A stretch of 13,804 nt of DNA from Candidatus Magasanikiibacteriota bacterium (GCA_003518365.1 DOYU01000017.1:47721-61524); one strand, 5' to 3'; numbered from the stretch's first letter, positions 7,701-13,125 are shown. The notes: generated by a model not told the origin, from the sequence alone. Numbers and translations are program-made.

Positions 7701-9897
7701 GCACCAGACGCTCGATGCATCGCAATATGAAATAAATATTTTTGTCAATCATCCAGATCGTGATCAAAATGGTGACAAAGTGCAACCAGATGAGACACTC
7801 GATGAAATTGAACGATTTAAAAAAGATAATCCTGATGTACAAGTACACGTGATGTATGCGGCTCTTCCACTGGAAACGATCAAAACAGAAGGGATAGGAA
7901 AAGTTCGAAAGCTATTAAATTCTGCCGTGTTGATGAGACACCATGAACGTGGGCCAAAGGCATCTGATTTGATTTTAGTCAGTAGTGATGCTGATAATCT
8001 TGGTATCAATCCTGCGTATCTGGAAGAGTTTTTGACACAGTTTGAAAAACATCCAGAAAAAGATGTATTTCTTGGTCAAATAGAATGGGATCCAAAGGCC
8101 TATGCAGAATGGCCAGAGGTATATTTTGGAACAAAATTATTTCAATATGTAGATGGGGTGAACAGAAAGAAAAAAATGGTCGGATCAAGTGGCGCCAATA
8201 GTGCATTTCGAGGAAGTACCTATGCTGCCGTAGGAGGACACCCAAAAGAAAAAATCGCTGAGGATGTGTTGCTTGGAAGAAAAATCATCGCAGCACGCGG
8301 ACAAATGGCGTCTGGAGGAGGAGGGCAAACTGCTATTGGATATACACCTCGAGCAATGGTATATACATCTGCACGCAGACCGATTGATGTGTGGAAAAAA
8401 CATGGCATTTCACCAGCAGAACAGTGGTTTGATTTCGATGCGTTTGATGATTTGCGAACACATGAATTGAGATCACGAGGAAAAGAAATTGATTTTACTG
8501 ATCCTGAAGCGCGTAAGGAATTGACTCAAGGAATTGAACAAATTATCAATAGAACACTGCTTCGTCTTTACAAGGTAGATCCAAAAAGATTGGAAGATGA
8601 GTTTAGTCCGTACAAAAAAATACTCGATGCTCTTGGTGTGCGGTATATAATGGAAAAGGATGAAAGTGAATTTGGATCACGCGTTCGTGTCACAGACATC
8701 ACCAGATTCGTTGCACAGATGCAACGGTACCAAGAACTTGGTGACAAAAAGAGGCAGGTGCATATTTCGCCATTGGCAAAACGACGTTCAACCGTGGAGA
8801 CTTACCGAGCTTCTGTAAAAGGAGAGGAAAAAAAGAAACGCGACACGCAGGAAGCCATCGTGACTTCCTATGATACGCACATTCAAGAATTTTTCCGAGA
8901 ACATGGAAATCTAGTATTCGAATTGCCAAATACTGCCGTAGATATACAAGAACTTCGTGCATCACGTGATACGATCTTGTTTGGTGAGTATCATATTGCA
9001 AAGGATCATATACTTACAGAACAAGCAGACTCCATACTGTACTATGCCTACAAAGATGCACTAGAGGATGACAACCGTGTCTATGTTGTCAAAGTAGAAA
9101 AGGATGAAAAAGAAAAGAAATCTGATCTTCCCGAAGGCATTGAAGATGCAGATGACTATTTGTTTACCGAAGGTGTGACAGATGAGACACTGGTATTACC
9201 GGTTCAACGAGGCAAGCTCTCTGATGGAAAAAAAGCAAGAGTATACGAAGCGTCAACGATGGATTTAGAAAAATACCTCAATGAACATGATGGACAAATG
9301 GATGATCCAAAGACTGCCATTGCTATCATGTTGCGGGTAGGGAGTGGGGTAAAAACATTACACGACCATGGTGTTTCTCACAATGATATTGCAACCAGTA
9401 ATATTGTCTTGACTGATAAGAGTGCAAAATTGATTGACTTTGATGACGCAAGTATCAGCAAAACCAAGGCATTTTATCGTTCGGCGATAAAGGGGAATAG
9501 ATACATCCTCGCGCCAGAGTTGATGCATATCCCTGAGAAGCTTCGCAAGAAGGATATGAAAAGAAAAATGAAGTTTGATAAAACAGCAGATATCTATAGT
9601 ATGGGTGCAACGCTTTATCGTATCATGGCTGGCAAGTGGCCAATCGTGGTACCACAATTGGAACATCCAAACATCGCATTGCCAAAAGAACCAAAAAAGA
9701 GAGAGCAGTTTTATCAGGAACGATACGAAGCGTATAGTCAGGCACATCAAAGTGTGCAACTTGATTTTCCTGGCACCATTCCAGAGGCTTTGCAAGCGGT
9801 TATAGAAAAAGCAATGAGTCCATATCCAGAATCGAGGTATCAGAGTGTAGAAGAAATGTCTCTCGCACTCATGGATGTCTACAAAACATTGTCATAG
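4768..9897 (+). CDS. Giant GT2 glycosyltransferase / Ser-Thr kinase-like fusion protein
   Basis: A 1,709-residue protein. Residues 1-260 are charged and helical. A Gly/Ala-rich hydrophobic stretch spans about 266-312 and another about 479-500. Residues 500-900 look beta-rich and are unrecognised. A GT2-type GT-A domain occupies about 953-1230: VKISVCIPA strand, DxD motif D1074-A-D1076, GSSGANSAFR acceptor-side segment (1139-1148) and E1165-D1166. After a basic linker comes a protein-kinase-like domain (about 1395-1709): ATP lysine K1442, catalytic loop H1538-N-D1540 with N1545, D1557-F-D in place of DFG, A1582-P-E1584, helix-F D1608 and R1690. The Gly-rich loop is not obvious and the DFG glycine is Asp1559, so catalytic output is uncertain. 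The gene is translated as one frame without Shine-Dalgarno and ends just before a strong terminator. It probably acts in surface glycan synthesis. Confidence 0.88.
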   Translation: MPRNEASSSNQSQRDIRSIIEGGLKIVDMGDIAEAEAHDRAQKVIHEESGPEREKGWRRLSWNNIKNEGKKIWGGLTKNYRRNKELQRLRGVMEMDEDLYADNDEQRSGDLVDRESHEQAVRATLERFDSRYEDEDVLQSGETRSVYTKNEQQEHVKELRSQIFDLITEYASTDMWDADFLDEKKKIYDQFFHGKKRPKVSLYADNALDIAKMIKKGEMHLESLEKIDKITVGKAKSALKTEARYTALDKSVDFLQRNSITDKLPPSVITTGVALAFGASTVAKSMATKFAKAVTFGLAGGVIAGATKGVVENQKLKAERAEVSRGVARGEIIPETAERRKEMAKFVMEMKSAQEIIDTFYTAYLEKDGSFKKDLSPEQMTAAVKALAEIDARIEFGDTNKVDTISYEGKEMQSLHTDLMLLRAQMKVALRKHLGVSREQFQTILEEKSEDFLSSLSSEKEDKDANEKKFRRKKVLRAALKGATLGMAFGIAAQEVAAFFNDDVDGAVEHIFNNSTESAGAKTTLASLFSWGEHSAALTPEASELAYLAIDHDAVIDSVDGSHLAIGLPKGFEVVNIDGVPTLATPDHYVVPLVFDASGGLDEATKNALHGIGLDTQNETFGSETIVTTSVVHETIPAHDYLNEQALNEPGWYQRTERSIWLGNDTPMTVGPDGKLHGADFNELRAYLAGEKLGIGKGFSGFKADGSAQMRIDMKEYQEHAGAQTAGSKHDSLIGKPGKALAEKRLFWELTPVKDGPTFQVPFVQNPDGTVTADISPDSPIYQMGLKVGADGKLIRDVYLSEIVEHPADGGRQLIYASGRGNGELADVGVEKTIVAEQQAFDNKVDISSVVPQPVAEGPETVPIIPIFTTGRKELEKASRISDITDDYLTAMFSEKGSKFGKNEISKTLKENPSAQLDQYKEIEDYFSRMKKSELRDVTKLAGQIDTPMGKDVKISVCIPAAGHQEGKHIYKTLESYLHQTLDASQYEINIFVNHPDRDQNGDKVQPDETLDEIERFKKDNPDVQVHVMYAALPLETIKTEGIGKVRKLLNSAVLMRHHERGPKASDLILVSSDADNLGINPAYLEEFLTQFEKHPEKDVFLGQIEWDPKAYAEWPEVYFGTKLFQYVDGVNRKKKMVGSSGANSAFRGSTYAAVGGHPKEKIAEDVLLGRKIIAARGQMASGGGGQTAIGYTPRAMVYTSARRPIDVWKKHGISPAEQWFDFDAFDDLRTHELRSRGKEIDFTDPEARKELTQGIEQIINRTLLRLYKVDPKRLEDEFSPYKKILDALGVRYIMEKDESEFGSRVRVTDITRFVAQMQRYQELGDKKRQVHISPLAKRRSTVETYRASVKGEEKKKRDTQEAIVTSYDTHIQEFFREHGNLVFELPNTAVDIQELRASRDTILFGEYHIAKDHILTEQADSILYYAYKDALEDDNRVYVVKVEKDEKEKKSDLPEGIEDADDYLFTEGVTDETLVLPVQRGKLSDGKKARVYEASTMDLEKYLNEHDGQMDDPKTAIAIMLRVGSGVKTLHDHGVSHNDIATSNIVLTDKSAKLIDFDDASISKTKAFYRSAIKGNRYILAPELMHIPEKLRKKDMKRKMKFDKTADIYSMGATLYRIMAGKWPIVVPQLEHPNIALPKEPKKREQFYQERYEAYSQAHQSVQLDFPGTIPEALQAVIEKAMSPYPESRYQSVEEMSLALMDVYKTLS

Positions 9898-9927
9898 GAT
9901 GTAGACAACAAGAAAAAAATACATAAA

Positions 9928-9966
9928 AAAGCAACCTGCATCATGCAGGTTGCTTTATCTTTTTTA
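9928..9966 (+). terminator. Strong intrinsic terminator of the block A gene run
   Basis: A perfect 10-bp stem, GCAACCTGCA (9931-9940) with TGCAGGTTGC (9944-9953), extended by A-T pairs on both sides and followed by TTTATCTTTTTT. It starts about 30 bases after the stop of the giant gene. Confidence 0.9.
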
Positions 9967-9967
9967 C

Positions 9968-9989
9968 ATATATCGTGTGTGTGATATAT
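9968..9989. repeat. Small inverted repeat between converging genes
   Basis: ATATATC (9968-9974) and GATATAT (9983-9989) flank an eight-base GTGTGTGT loop. It sits between the terminators of the two convergent genes and is close to where base composition changes. Confidence 0.6.
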
Positions 9990-10005
9990 CCAAAAAAGAT
10001 TCAAG

Positions 10006-10041
10006 GTCGGGGACGTGTGCTGGGTAGCACACGTCCCCGAC
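10006..10041 (-). terminator. 16-bp perfect hairpin, probable terminator of the minus-strand gene
   Basis: Sixteen consecutive pairs join 10006-10021 and 10026-10041, leaving a four-base loop (ACCC on the minus strand). Reading on the minus strand, the stem starts 13 bases after the stop codon. Six T residues follow it after an eight-base gap (CTTGAATC), longer than in a classic terminator. A role in blocking or protecting the 3' end is also possible. The minus-strand apex CTACCCAG is the exact complement of CTGGGTAG in the same gene's leader. Confidence 0.75.
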
Positions 10042-10054
10042 GGGTTTCGTCCTC

Positions 10055-10699
10055 CTACTTCTTCGGGCTGTCGTCCTTCTTCTGGCCCTTGCGGTTGCCG
10101 GAGAACCGCTTCTTGGTCCCGTCGACCGCCGCGGTGAGCTCTTCGCCCTGCCGCTGCTTCTCCAAGGCGCGCGCCTTGTTCGAGACACCCATGAAGGTGC
10201 TCGACGGGAAGCCGCCGGTGACGAGGAGGGCGCGCATCTCACGCCAGCGGGTGCTCAGACCCGGCTTCGGCGAGTTGATCACGGCCTCGAGCAGCTCCAC
10301 GGAGCGGGCGGTGCGCGAGATGATCTCGCCGTCGCTCTGGACGCGGAGCGTCGGCATCTTGCAGCGACTCGCCACCTCCCGCATGGCCGCCATCTTGCGG
10401 TCCCCGCTGCGGATGGCGGCCTCGACCACCGAGCTCTCGAGGGCCCAGTGCTGGGCCTCGGGGTTCGGGGACAAGATCTTGATCGCGGCGAGGAGCTCCT
10501 TGCGGCGCCCCTCCCCCGGCTTCCCCAGCGTGAACGCCAGGGTGACCAAGAGCTTCTTGTCCGCCCAGTCGTCGGTGAAGTCGACGGGACGGTCGAAGAT
10601 GAGCGGGAGGCTCTTCTTCACGATCTTCTTCTCGGCCCCGTCCTTGGCGGGGGTGGCGGTGTTGGTGGTCGGGGCCTTGGTGTCGGTCGTGGTCGCCAT
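10055..10699 (-). CDS. GC-rich gene for an unrecognised basic helical protein
   Basis: A 214-residue soluble protein with no signal peptide or span. It has a Thr/Ala/Lys-rich N-terminus (about 1-30), a helical middle (about 35-190; LLVTLAFTLGKPGEGRRKELLAAIKILSP, then RSVELLEAVINSPKPGLSTRWREMRALLV) and a Lys/Arg-rich tail ending KGQKKDDSPKK. The basic tail suggests nucleic-acid or ribosome contact, but I recognise no family. The chosen start has GGAG six bases upstream (plus-strand CTCC 10706-10709); upstream in-frame ATGs (10714, 10969) lack such a site and are AT-rich. Codons are almost all G/C-ending, unlike the neighbouring block A genes and unlike its own leader. Confidence 0.85.
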   Translation of the reverse strand: MATTTDTKAPTTNTATPAKDGAEKKIVKKSLPLIFDRPVDFTDDWADKKLLVTLAFTLGKPGEGRRKELLAAIKILSPNPEAQHWALESSVVEAAIRSGDRKMAAMREVASRCKMPTLRVQSDGEIISRTARSVELLEAVINSPKPGLSTRWREMRALLVTGGFPSSTFMGVSNKARALEKQRQGEELTAAVDGTKKRFSGNRKGQKKDDSPKK

Positions 10700-10728
10700 G
10701 TGGAACTCCAGCATGTGGCGGGAACTTT

Positions 10729-10799
10729 GTAGCTCTACCCAGCTACGCAGATAGCAAGTTTTTTTGTAAAGAATGCTCGTGAGAGGGGTAGTCACGAAC
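10729..10799 (-). promoter_or_regulatory. Structured 5' leader with two complementary hairpin loops
   Basis: Transcribed leftward, the leader forms hairpin I (10775-10799; 8 bp including one G-U; loop CUACCCCUC) and hairpin II (10729-10746; GUAGCU/AGCUAC; loop GGGUAG). The loops can form six consecutive pairs, CUACCC with GGGUAG, so a kissing complex is possible about 30 bases before the start codon. Between them lies an A-rich single-stranded stretch. Confidence 0.55.
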
Positions 10800-10804
10800 G
10801 GGAA

Positions 10805-10833
10805 ACTATAGCATAAAAATGCGGTTTTGTCAA
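10805..10833 (-). promoter_or_regulatory. Sigma70-type promoter for the minus-strand GC-rich gene
   Basis: On the minus strand a perfect TTGACA (10828-10833) is followed after exactly 17 bases by TATAGT (10805-10810). Transcription would begin near 10798, giving a leader of about 100 bases. An inverted repeat, CCTGCATG (10835-10842) and CATGCAGG (10853-10860), lies immediately upstream of the -35 and could be an operator. Confidence 0.8.
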
Positions 10834-10860
10834 GCCTGCATGTGGATGGTTTCATGCAGG

Positions 10861-11048
10861 ATTTATTGAAAATTGTGCAGTATATATCGATGAAAAGTGT
10901 TCTTTTTTTATGGGAAAGCATACCTTGTGGATATGTTTTTCCAGGCTGAAATAGTGAAGATATGTCCATATTTTGCTCTATAAAGAGAAAAAATGGCTCT
11001 TAAACAGAAAAAGTGGACATATTTCCTGAAAAAATGGCTTTGTTCCAC
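10861..11048. promoter_or_regulatory. AT-rich control region between divergent promoters
   Basis: No gene is seen. It holds an inverted repeat, ATATGTCCA (10960-10968) with TGGACATAT (11014-11022), and a further copy of the half-site in TCCACTT (11044-11050) that overlaps the plus-strand -35 and pairs with AAGTGGA (11011-11017). The 12-mer GAAAAAATGGCT is repeated directly at 10987-10998 and 11028-11039. This arrangement looks like binding sites for a regulator. Confidence 0.45.
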
Positions 11049-11077
11049 TTGACAAAATGGAGAAAATATGGTAGATT
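11049..11077 (+). promoter_or_regulatory. Sigma70-type promoter for the coiled-coil membrane protein gene
   Basis: A perfect TTGACA (11049-11054) is followed after 17 bases by TAGATT (11072-11077). Transcription would start near 11084, leaving a leader of about 250 bases before the ATG at 11333. It is divergent from the promoter at 10805-10833. Confidence 0.75.
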
Positions 11078-11086
11078 GAGCGGTCA

Positions 11087-11310
11087 TACCCTGGTAGGGT
11101 AGACATGAAGAATTGTTCTTTACATGTCAGCTTTTACCCCTTTCGTTCGGTGAGAATGAAGAGCTGTTTGCGACAAGTAAGCATAGAATTTCTCTGTGTT
11201 GACTTGTCGCAAACAGTGGCTGGTGGCCACTGTCTCGAGTGTACGCATCCGCGTGTACTCTCAGAGGCCACCCCGGCCATTCGTTTCTGCCGCCTGGCGA
11301 CACAGGTGGC
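11087..11310 (+). ncRNA. Long structured 5' leader made of consecutive hairpins
   Basis: By eye the transcript folds as a chain: TACCCT/AGGGTA (11087-11101); GACATGAAGAA with TTCTT-TA-CATGTC (about 11102-11128); CTTTCGTTC with GAATGA-A-GAG (about 11140-11163); a perfect 15-bp stem (11164-11178 with 11202-11216); GGTGGCC/GGCCACC (11222-11228 with 11266-11272) capped by a 10-bp stem with tandem G-U pairs and an AUCC loop (11237-11260); and GCCGCCTG/CAGGTGGC (11289-11310). CAGTGG (11214-11219) can instead pair with CCACTG (11227-11232), which breaks both neighbouring stems, so two folds compete. G-U pairs and bulges that preserve pairing point to an RNA structure. The frame from ATG 11105 stays open into the gene, but it lacks a good ribosome site and is taken as untranslated. 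Confidence 0.6.
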
Positions 11311-11332
11311 TTGTTCCTCTGGAGGAATCCAC

Positions 11333-11917
11333 ATGAGCGAGACCCGTCGCACCACCCCCGCCCCCACCACGAAGCCCGACAAGTCGGGCAAGAAGAAGGA
11401 GTCCAACATGAAGACCGCCCCCCTTTGGATCGCCCTGGCCGCTCTCGGCATCGTCGCCTTCTTCGCCCTCGGCAAGGGGTGCGACAACGGGTCGCGGCTC
11501 GACACCGCCGAGGCCGACGTCGAGTCGATCGGCCAGAGCGTCGTGGGCCTCCAGAAGGAGGCCGACGAGTCCAAGGGATGGCGCGCCACCATGGAGGAGT
11601 GGCGCGTCGACACCGATGGGTGGAAGAACGCCACCGACACCAGGCTCGGCGCCGCCGAGCAGCTCGCCAACTCGGCCAACGACCGGTCGAAGCGGGCCAT
11701 CGGCACCGCCAACGCCGCCGCCAACCGCGCGGCGACCGTCGCCAAGCGGCTCGACTGCCCTAAGGGTTCGACCTTGCCCTGGCCCCAGTGCCTGGGCACC
11801 GACGAGGCCCCGAAGGGTGAGACGGACGGCACGCCGCCGGCCGCCTCGGGCGACGTCGGGTCCGGTCGGACCCGCGTCCACATCAGCCGGACCTACCGCG
11901 TGATCCCGAACAGCTGA
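11333..11917 (+). CDS. Single-span membrane protein with coiled-coil domain
   Basis: A 194-residue protein of unrecognised family. A Thr/Pro/Lys-rich cytoplasmic tail (1-29) leads to one span (about 30-47, PLWIALAALGIVAFFALG), a Cys at 50, a helical coiled-coil region (about 53-142) rich in Ala, Glu and Asp with heptad-like spacing and repeated Trp-Arg/Trp-Lys turns, then a Pro/Gly-rich tail with two Cys. The N-in orientation is inferred from the lysines before the span. GGAGG at 11321-11325 sets the start. A second in-frame ATG at 11408 has its own AGGAG at about 11397-11401 and would give a 169-residue form beginning directly before the span. Codons are strongly G/C-ending. Confidence 0.85.
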   Translation: MSETRRTTPAPTTKPDKSGKKKESNMKTAPLWIALAALGIVAFFALGKGCDNGSRLDTAEADVESIGQSVVGLQKEADESKGWRATMEEWRVDTDGWKNATDTRLGAAEQLANSANDRSKRAIGTANAAANRAATVAKRLDCPKGSTLPWPQCLGTDEAPKGETDGTPPAASGDVGSGRTRVHISRTYRVIPNS

Positions 11918-11924
11918 CAGGGTA

Positions 11925-12052
11925 GGTCGGCGCTGAGCTCTTAGAGCCTCGGCGCCGACCGCCCACACCAACCTGGCGCTTCGACATTCACTTGTCCGAA
12001 GCGCCCTTCCTTGCTTGATATCTTTCCGCGTGAAAGGTTCCAAGCAAGGAGG
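11925..12052 (+). ncRNA. Array of three hairpins after the coiled-coil gene
   Basis: Back-to-back stems: GGTCGGCGC/GCGCCGACC (11925-11933 with 11952-11960, inner GCTC-TTA-GAGC); GGCGCTTCG/CGAAGCGCC (11975-11983 with 11997-12005); and a 10-12-bp stem around CCTTGCTTG/CAAGCAAGG (12009-12017 with 12041-12049) containing CTTTC/GAAAG. None has a following U-tract, so they are not ordinary terminators. The third stem covers the Shine-Dalgarno of the leader peptide at 12058. Confidence 0.6.
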
Positions 12053-12057
12053 GGAAT

Positions 12058-12081
12058 ATGTTCTTTTCAATCTCTGTCTAG
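12058..12081 (+). CDS. Candidate 7-codon leader peptide (MFFSISV)
   Basis: ATG at 12058 is preceded by AAGGAGGGG, a near-perfect Shine-Dalgarno, three to four bases away, and the frame stops at TAG 12079-12081. The ribosome site is part of the 3' arm of the hairpin at 12009-12052, so translation would need that stem to open. The large hairpin at 12094-12191 begins 12 bases after the stop, so a ribosome here could affect its folding. This is the layout of attenuator peptides, but no control amino-acid run is evident beyond two Phe and two Ser. Confidence 0.35.
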   Translation: MFFSISV

Positions 12082-12093
12082 AAGAAGAAAAAA

Positions 12094-12214
12094 GTGGAGT
12101 AAGAAAAAACAGATACGAGTCCACTGAGAGAGCTGTATAAGAAATATACATTTGCCTCAGTGACTCGTACCTTTCGTTTTTCCTTTTCCACTTCCCAGGT
12201 CGCGTCTGCGACCT
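12094..12214 (+). ncRNA. 98-base long hairpin plus small stem before the barrel-like gene
   Basis: GTGGA (12094-12098) pairs with TCCAC (12187-12191), AAAAAC (12105-12110) with GTTTTT (12176-12181), TACGAGT (12114-12120) with ACTCGTA (12163-12169), CACTGAG (12122-12128) with CTCAGTG (12156-12162) across one bulged C, and TGTATA with TATACA (12134-12150) at the tip. A second stem, AGGTCGC-GTCT-GCGACCT (12197-12214), ends eight bases before the Shine-Dalgarno AGGAGAG. I see no clear promoter in 11918-12232, so this may be processed from readthrough or have an unusual promoter. Confidence 0.65.
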
Positions 12215-12232
12215 TTCCACCAGGAGAGTACC

Positions 12233-12880
12233 ATGCGTAACTTCGGACCGCTTTTGATTGTTGTTGCTTTCAGCCTCGTCATCATCGCCATCGCCATGGT
12301 CATCAGCAGCTCGGCTCACGCCGCGCAGGTGGTCGAGGTCACCGACACCGTCGACTGCCAGGGCCTCTCCCACGAGGAGTGCGCCAAGTACCTCCCGCCC
12401 CCGCCGACCCTCGTGCTGCAGGCCCCCGCCATCGTGCAGGCGTCGGCCGACACCGACGCAGGCGACATCCTCCTCTTCGGCGGCGGTCAGCTGCCCTCGG
12501 GTGGCTTGTCCGGAGGCTTCGGCGGTGTCGAGCTCGGCGGGGCCTGGTGCCCCGGCGGGACTCGGTACTGCCTCCGCGCTTCCGCCAGCGTGGCGCTCGG
12601 CTCCGTCGGCAACGCCCGCTACGAAGTCGATGGTGCTGCGGGTCTCCTGATCCGCGACCTCGGCCCGCTGTCGATCATGGTGTCCTTTTACGGGCACCTC
12701 GGGAACGACGACACCTTCGCGTACGTGGAGGCGGGTTTCGGCGGCAACGTCGGCGCTCGCTTTCGGGTGTTCGAGGGATTCACCCTCGGCATCCACGTGA
12801 AGGTGGGCCCCTCGTTCGACAAGGCGGGGGACACCTCGCTCAGCGTTCGCTTCGTCGGCGGTGCCGGCTGGAGCTTCTGA
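12233..12880 (+). CDS. Exported barrel-like protein with signal peptide
   Basis: A 215-residue protein. A signal peptide (1-30) has a long hydrophobic core and an AHA-A cleavage site. Then come a Cys-containing segment (C42, C50), a PPPP linker, a Gly-rich turn region with C106 and C113 that could form a disulfide, and from about 117 to the end alternating hydrophobic/polar strands with Gly turns, ending in a Phe after GGAGWS. A C-terminal aromatic residue and amphipathic strands are typical of outer-membrane beta-barrels, though eight full strands are not certain. The start is fixed by AGGAGAG at 12222-12228. The stop is one base from the next start, so it forms an operon with the lipoprotein gene. 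The gene is GC-rich except for its first 20 codons. Confidence 0.82.
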   Translation: MRNFGPLLIVVAFSLVIIAIAMVISSSAHAAQVVEVTDTVDCQGLSHEECAKYLPPPPTLVLQAPAIVQASADTDAGDILLFGGGQLPSGGLSGGFGGVELGGAWCPGGTRYCLRASASVALGSVGNARYEVDGAAGLLIRDLGPLSIMVSFYGHLGNDDTFAYVEAGFGGNVGARFRVFEGFTLGIHVKVGPSFDKAGDTSLSVRFVGGAGWSF

Positions 12881-12881
12881 G

Positions 12882-13088
12882 ATGAAGAAGTTCTGGCCAC
12901 TGACGTTCGTGCTGCTGCTGGCCGCGTGCTCTTCGCGCGAGCCGGCAGTGTCGGAGACCGTGATCCCCACGCTGAAGTGGGGAGACAGAGACGACGACCG
13001 GATGGATGATCCGGCGCAATGTCCGCGCGTGGGTGTGCTCGATTGCACCAACCCCACGTACGCGGTCTGCGCGCCGTGCATCCACTGA
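12882..13088 (+). CDS. Small lipoprotein with TSP3-like calcium-binding motif
   Basis: A 68-residue protein. A lipoprotein signal (MKKFWPLTFVLLLAAC) has a textbook LAAC lipobox, so Cys16 should be lipidated. The mature part has an acidic run matching the thrombospondin type 3 pattern (WGDRDDDRMDDPAQCP) and a Cys-rich end (CPRVGVLDCTN..CAPC), with five Cys in the last 25 residues or so. GGAG at 12870-12873 lies inside the end of the preceding gene and the start is one base past its stop, so translation is coupled. An ATG at 12861 in the same frame is not used because it would bury the lipoprotein signal. It probably sits at the envelope with the barrel-like protein. Confidence 0.8.
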   Translation: MKKFWPLTFVLLLAACSSREPAVSETVIPTLKWGDRDDDRMDDPAQCPRVGVLDCTNPTYAVCAPCIH

Positions 13089-13093
13089 CAAAC

Positions 13094-13110
13094 GTTGGAG
13101 AAAGACCAAC
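13094..13110 (+). repeat. Hairpin just after the lipoprotein stop codon
   Basis: GTTGG (13094-13098) and CCAAC (13106-13110) enclose AGAAAGA. It begins five bases after the stop codon and has no following U-tract. The sequence AACACCGGGTGGGG after it can pair imperfectly with CCCTCCCGTGTT at about 13161-13172, enclosing the leader peptide at 13126. Confidence 0.5.
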
Positions 13111-13125
13111 ACCGGGTGGGGATAA

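Noticed and set aside
9975..10754. 259-codon plus-strand open frame opposite the minus-strand GC-rich gene
   Set aside because: It runs through the 16-bp terminator hairpin, has no ribosome site and reads as Ser/Arg-rich antisense of a better-supported gene.
11105..11332. N-terminal extension of the coiled-coil protein (open frame from 11105)
   Set aside because: It runs through the hairpin chain, lacks a good ribosome site and has different codon use; the ATG at 11333 has GGAGG at the right distance.
11261..13081. 606-codon minus-strand open frame opposite the GC-rich genes
   Set aside because: It is opposite three plus-strand genes with signal peptides and Shine-Dalgarno sites, crosses the spacer hairpins and has low-complexity Arg/Gly/Val content, as expected of an antisense frame of GC-rich genes.
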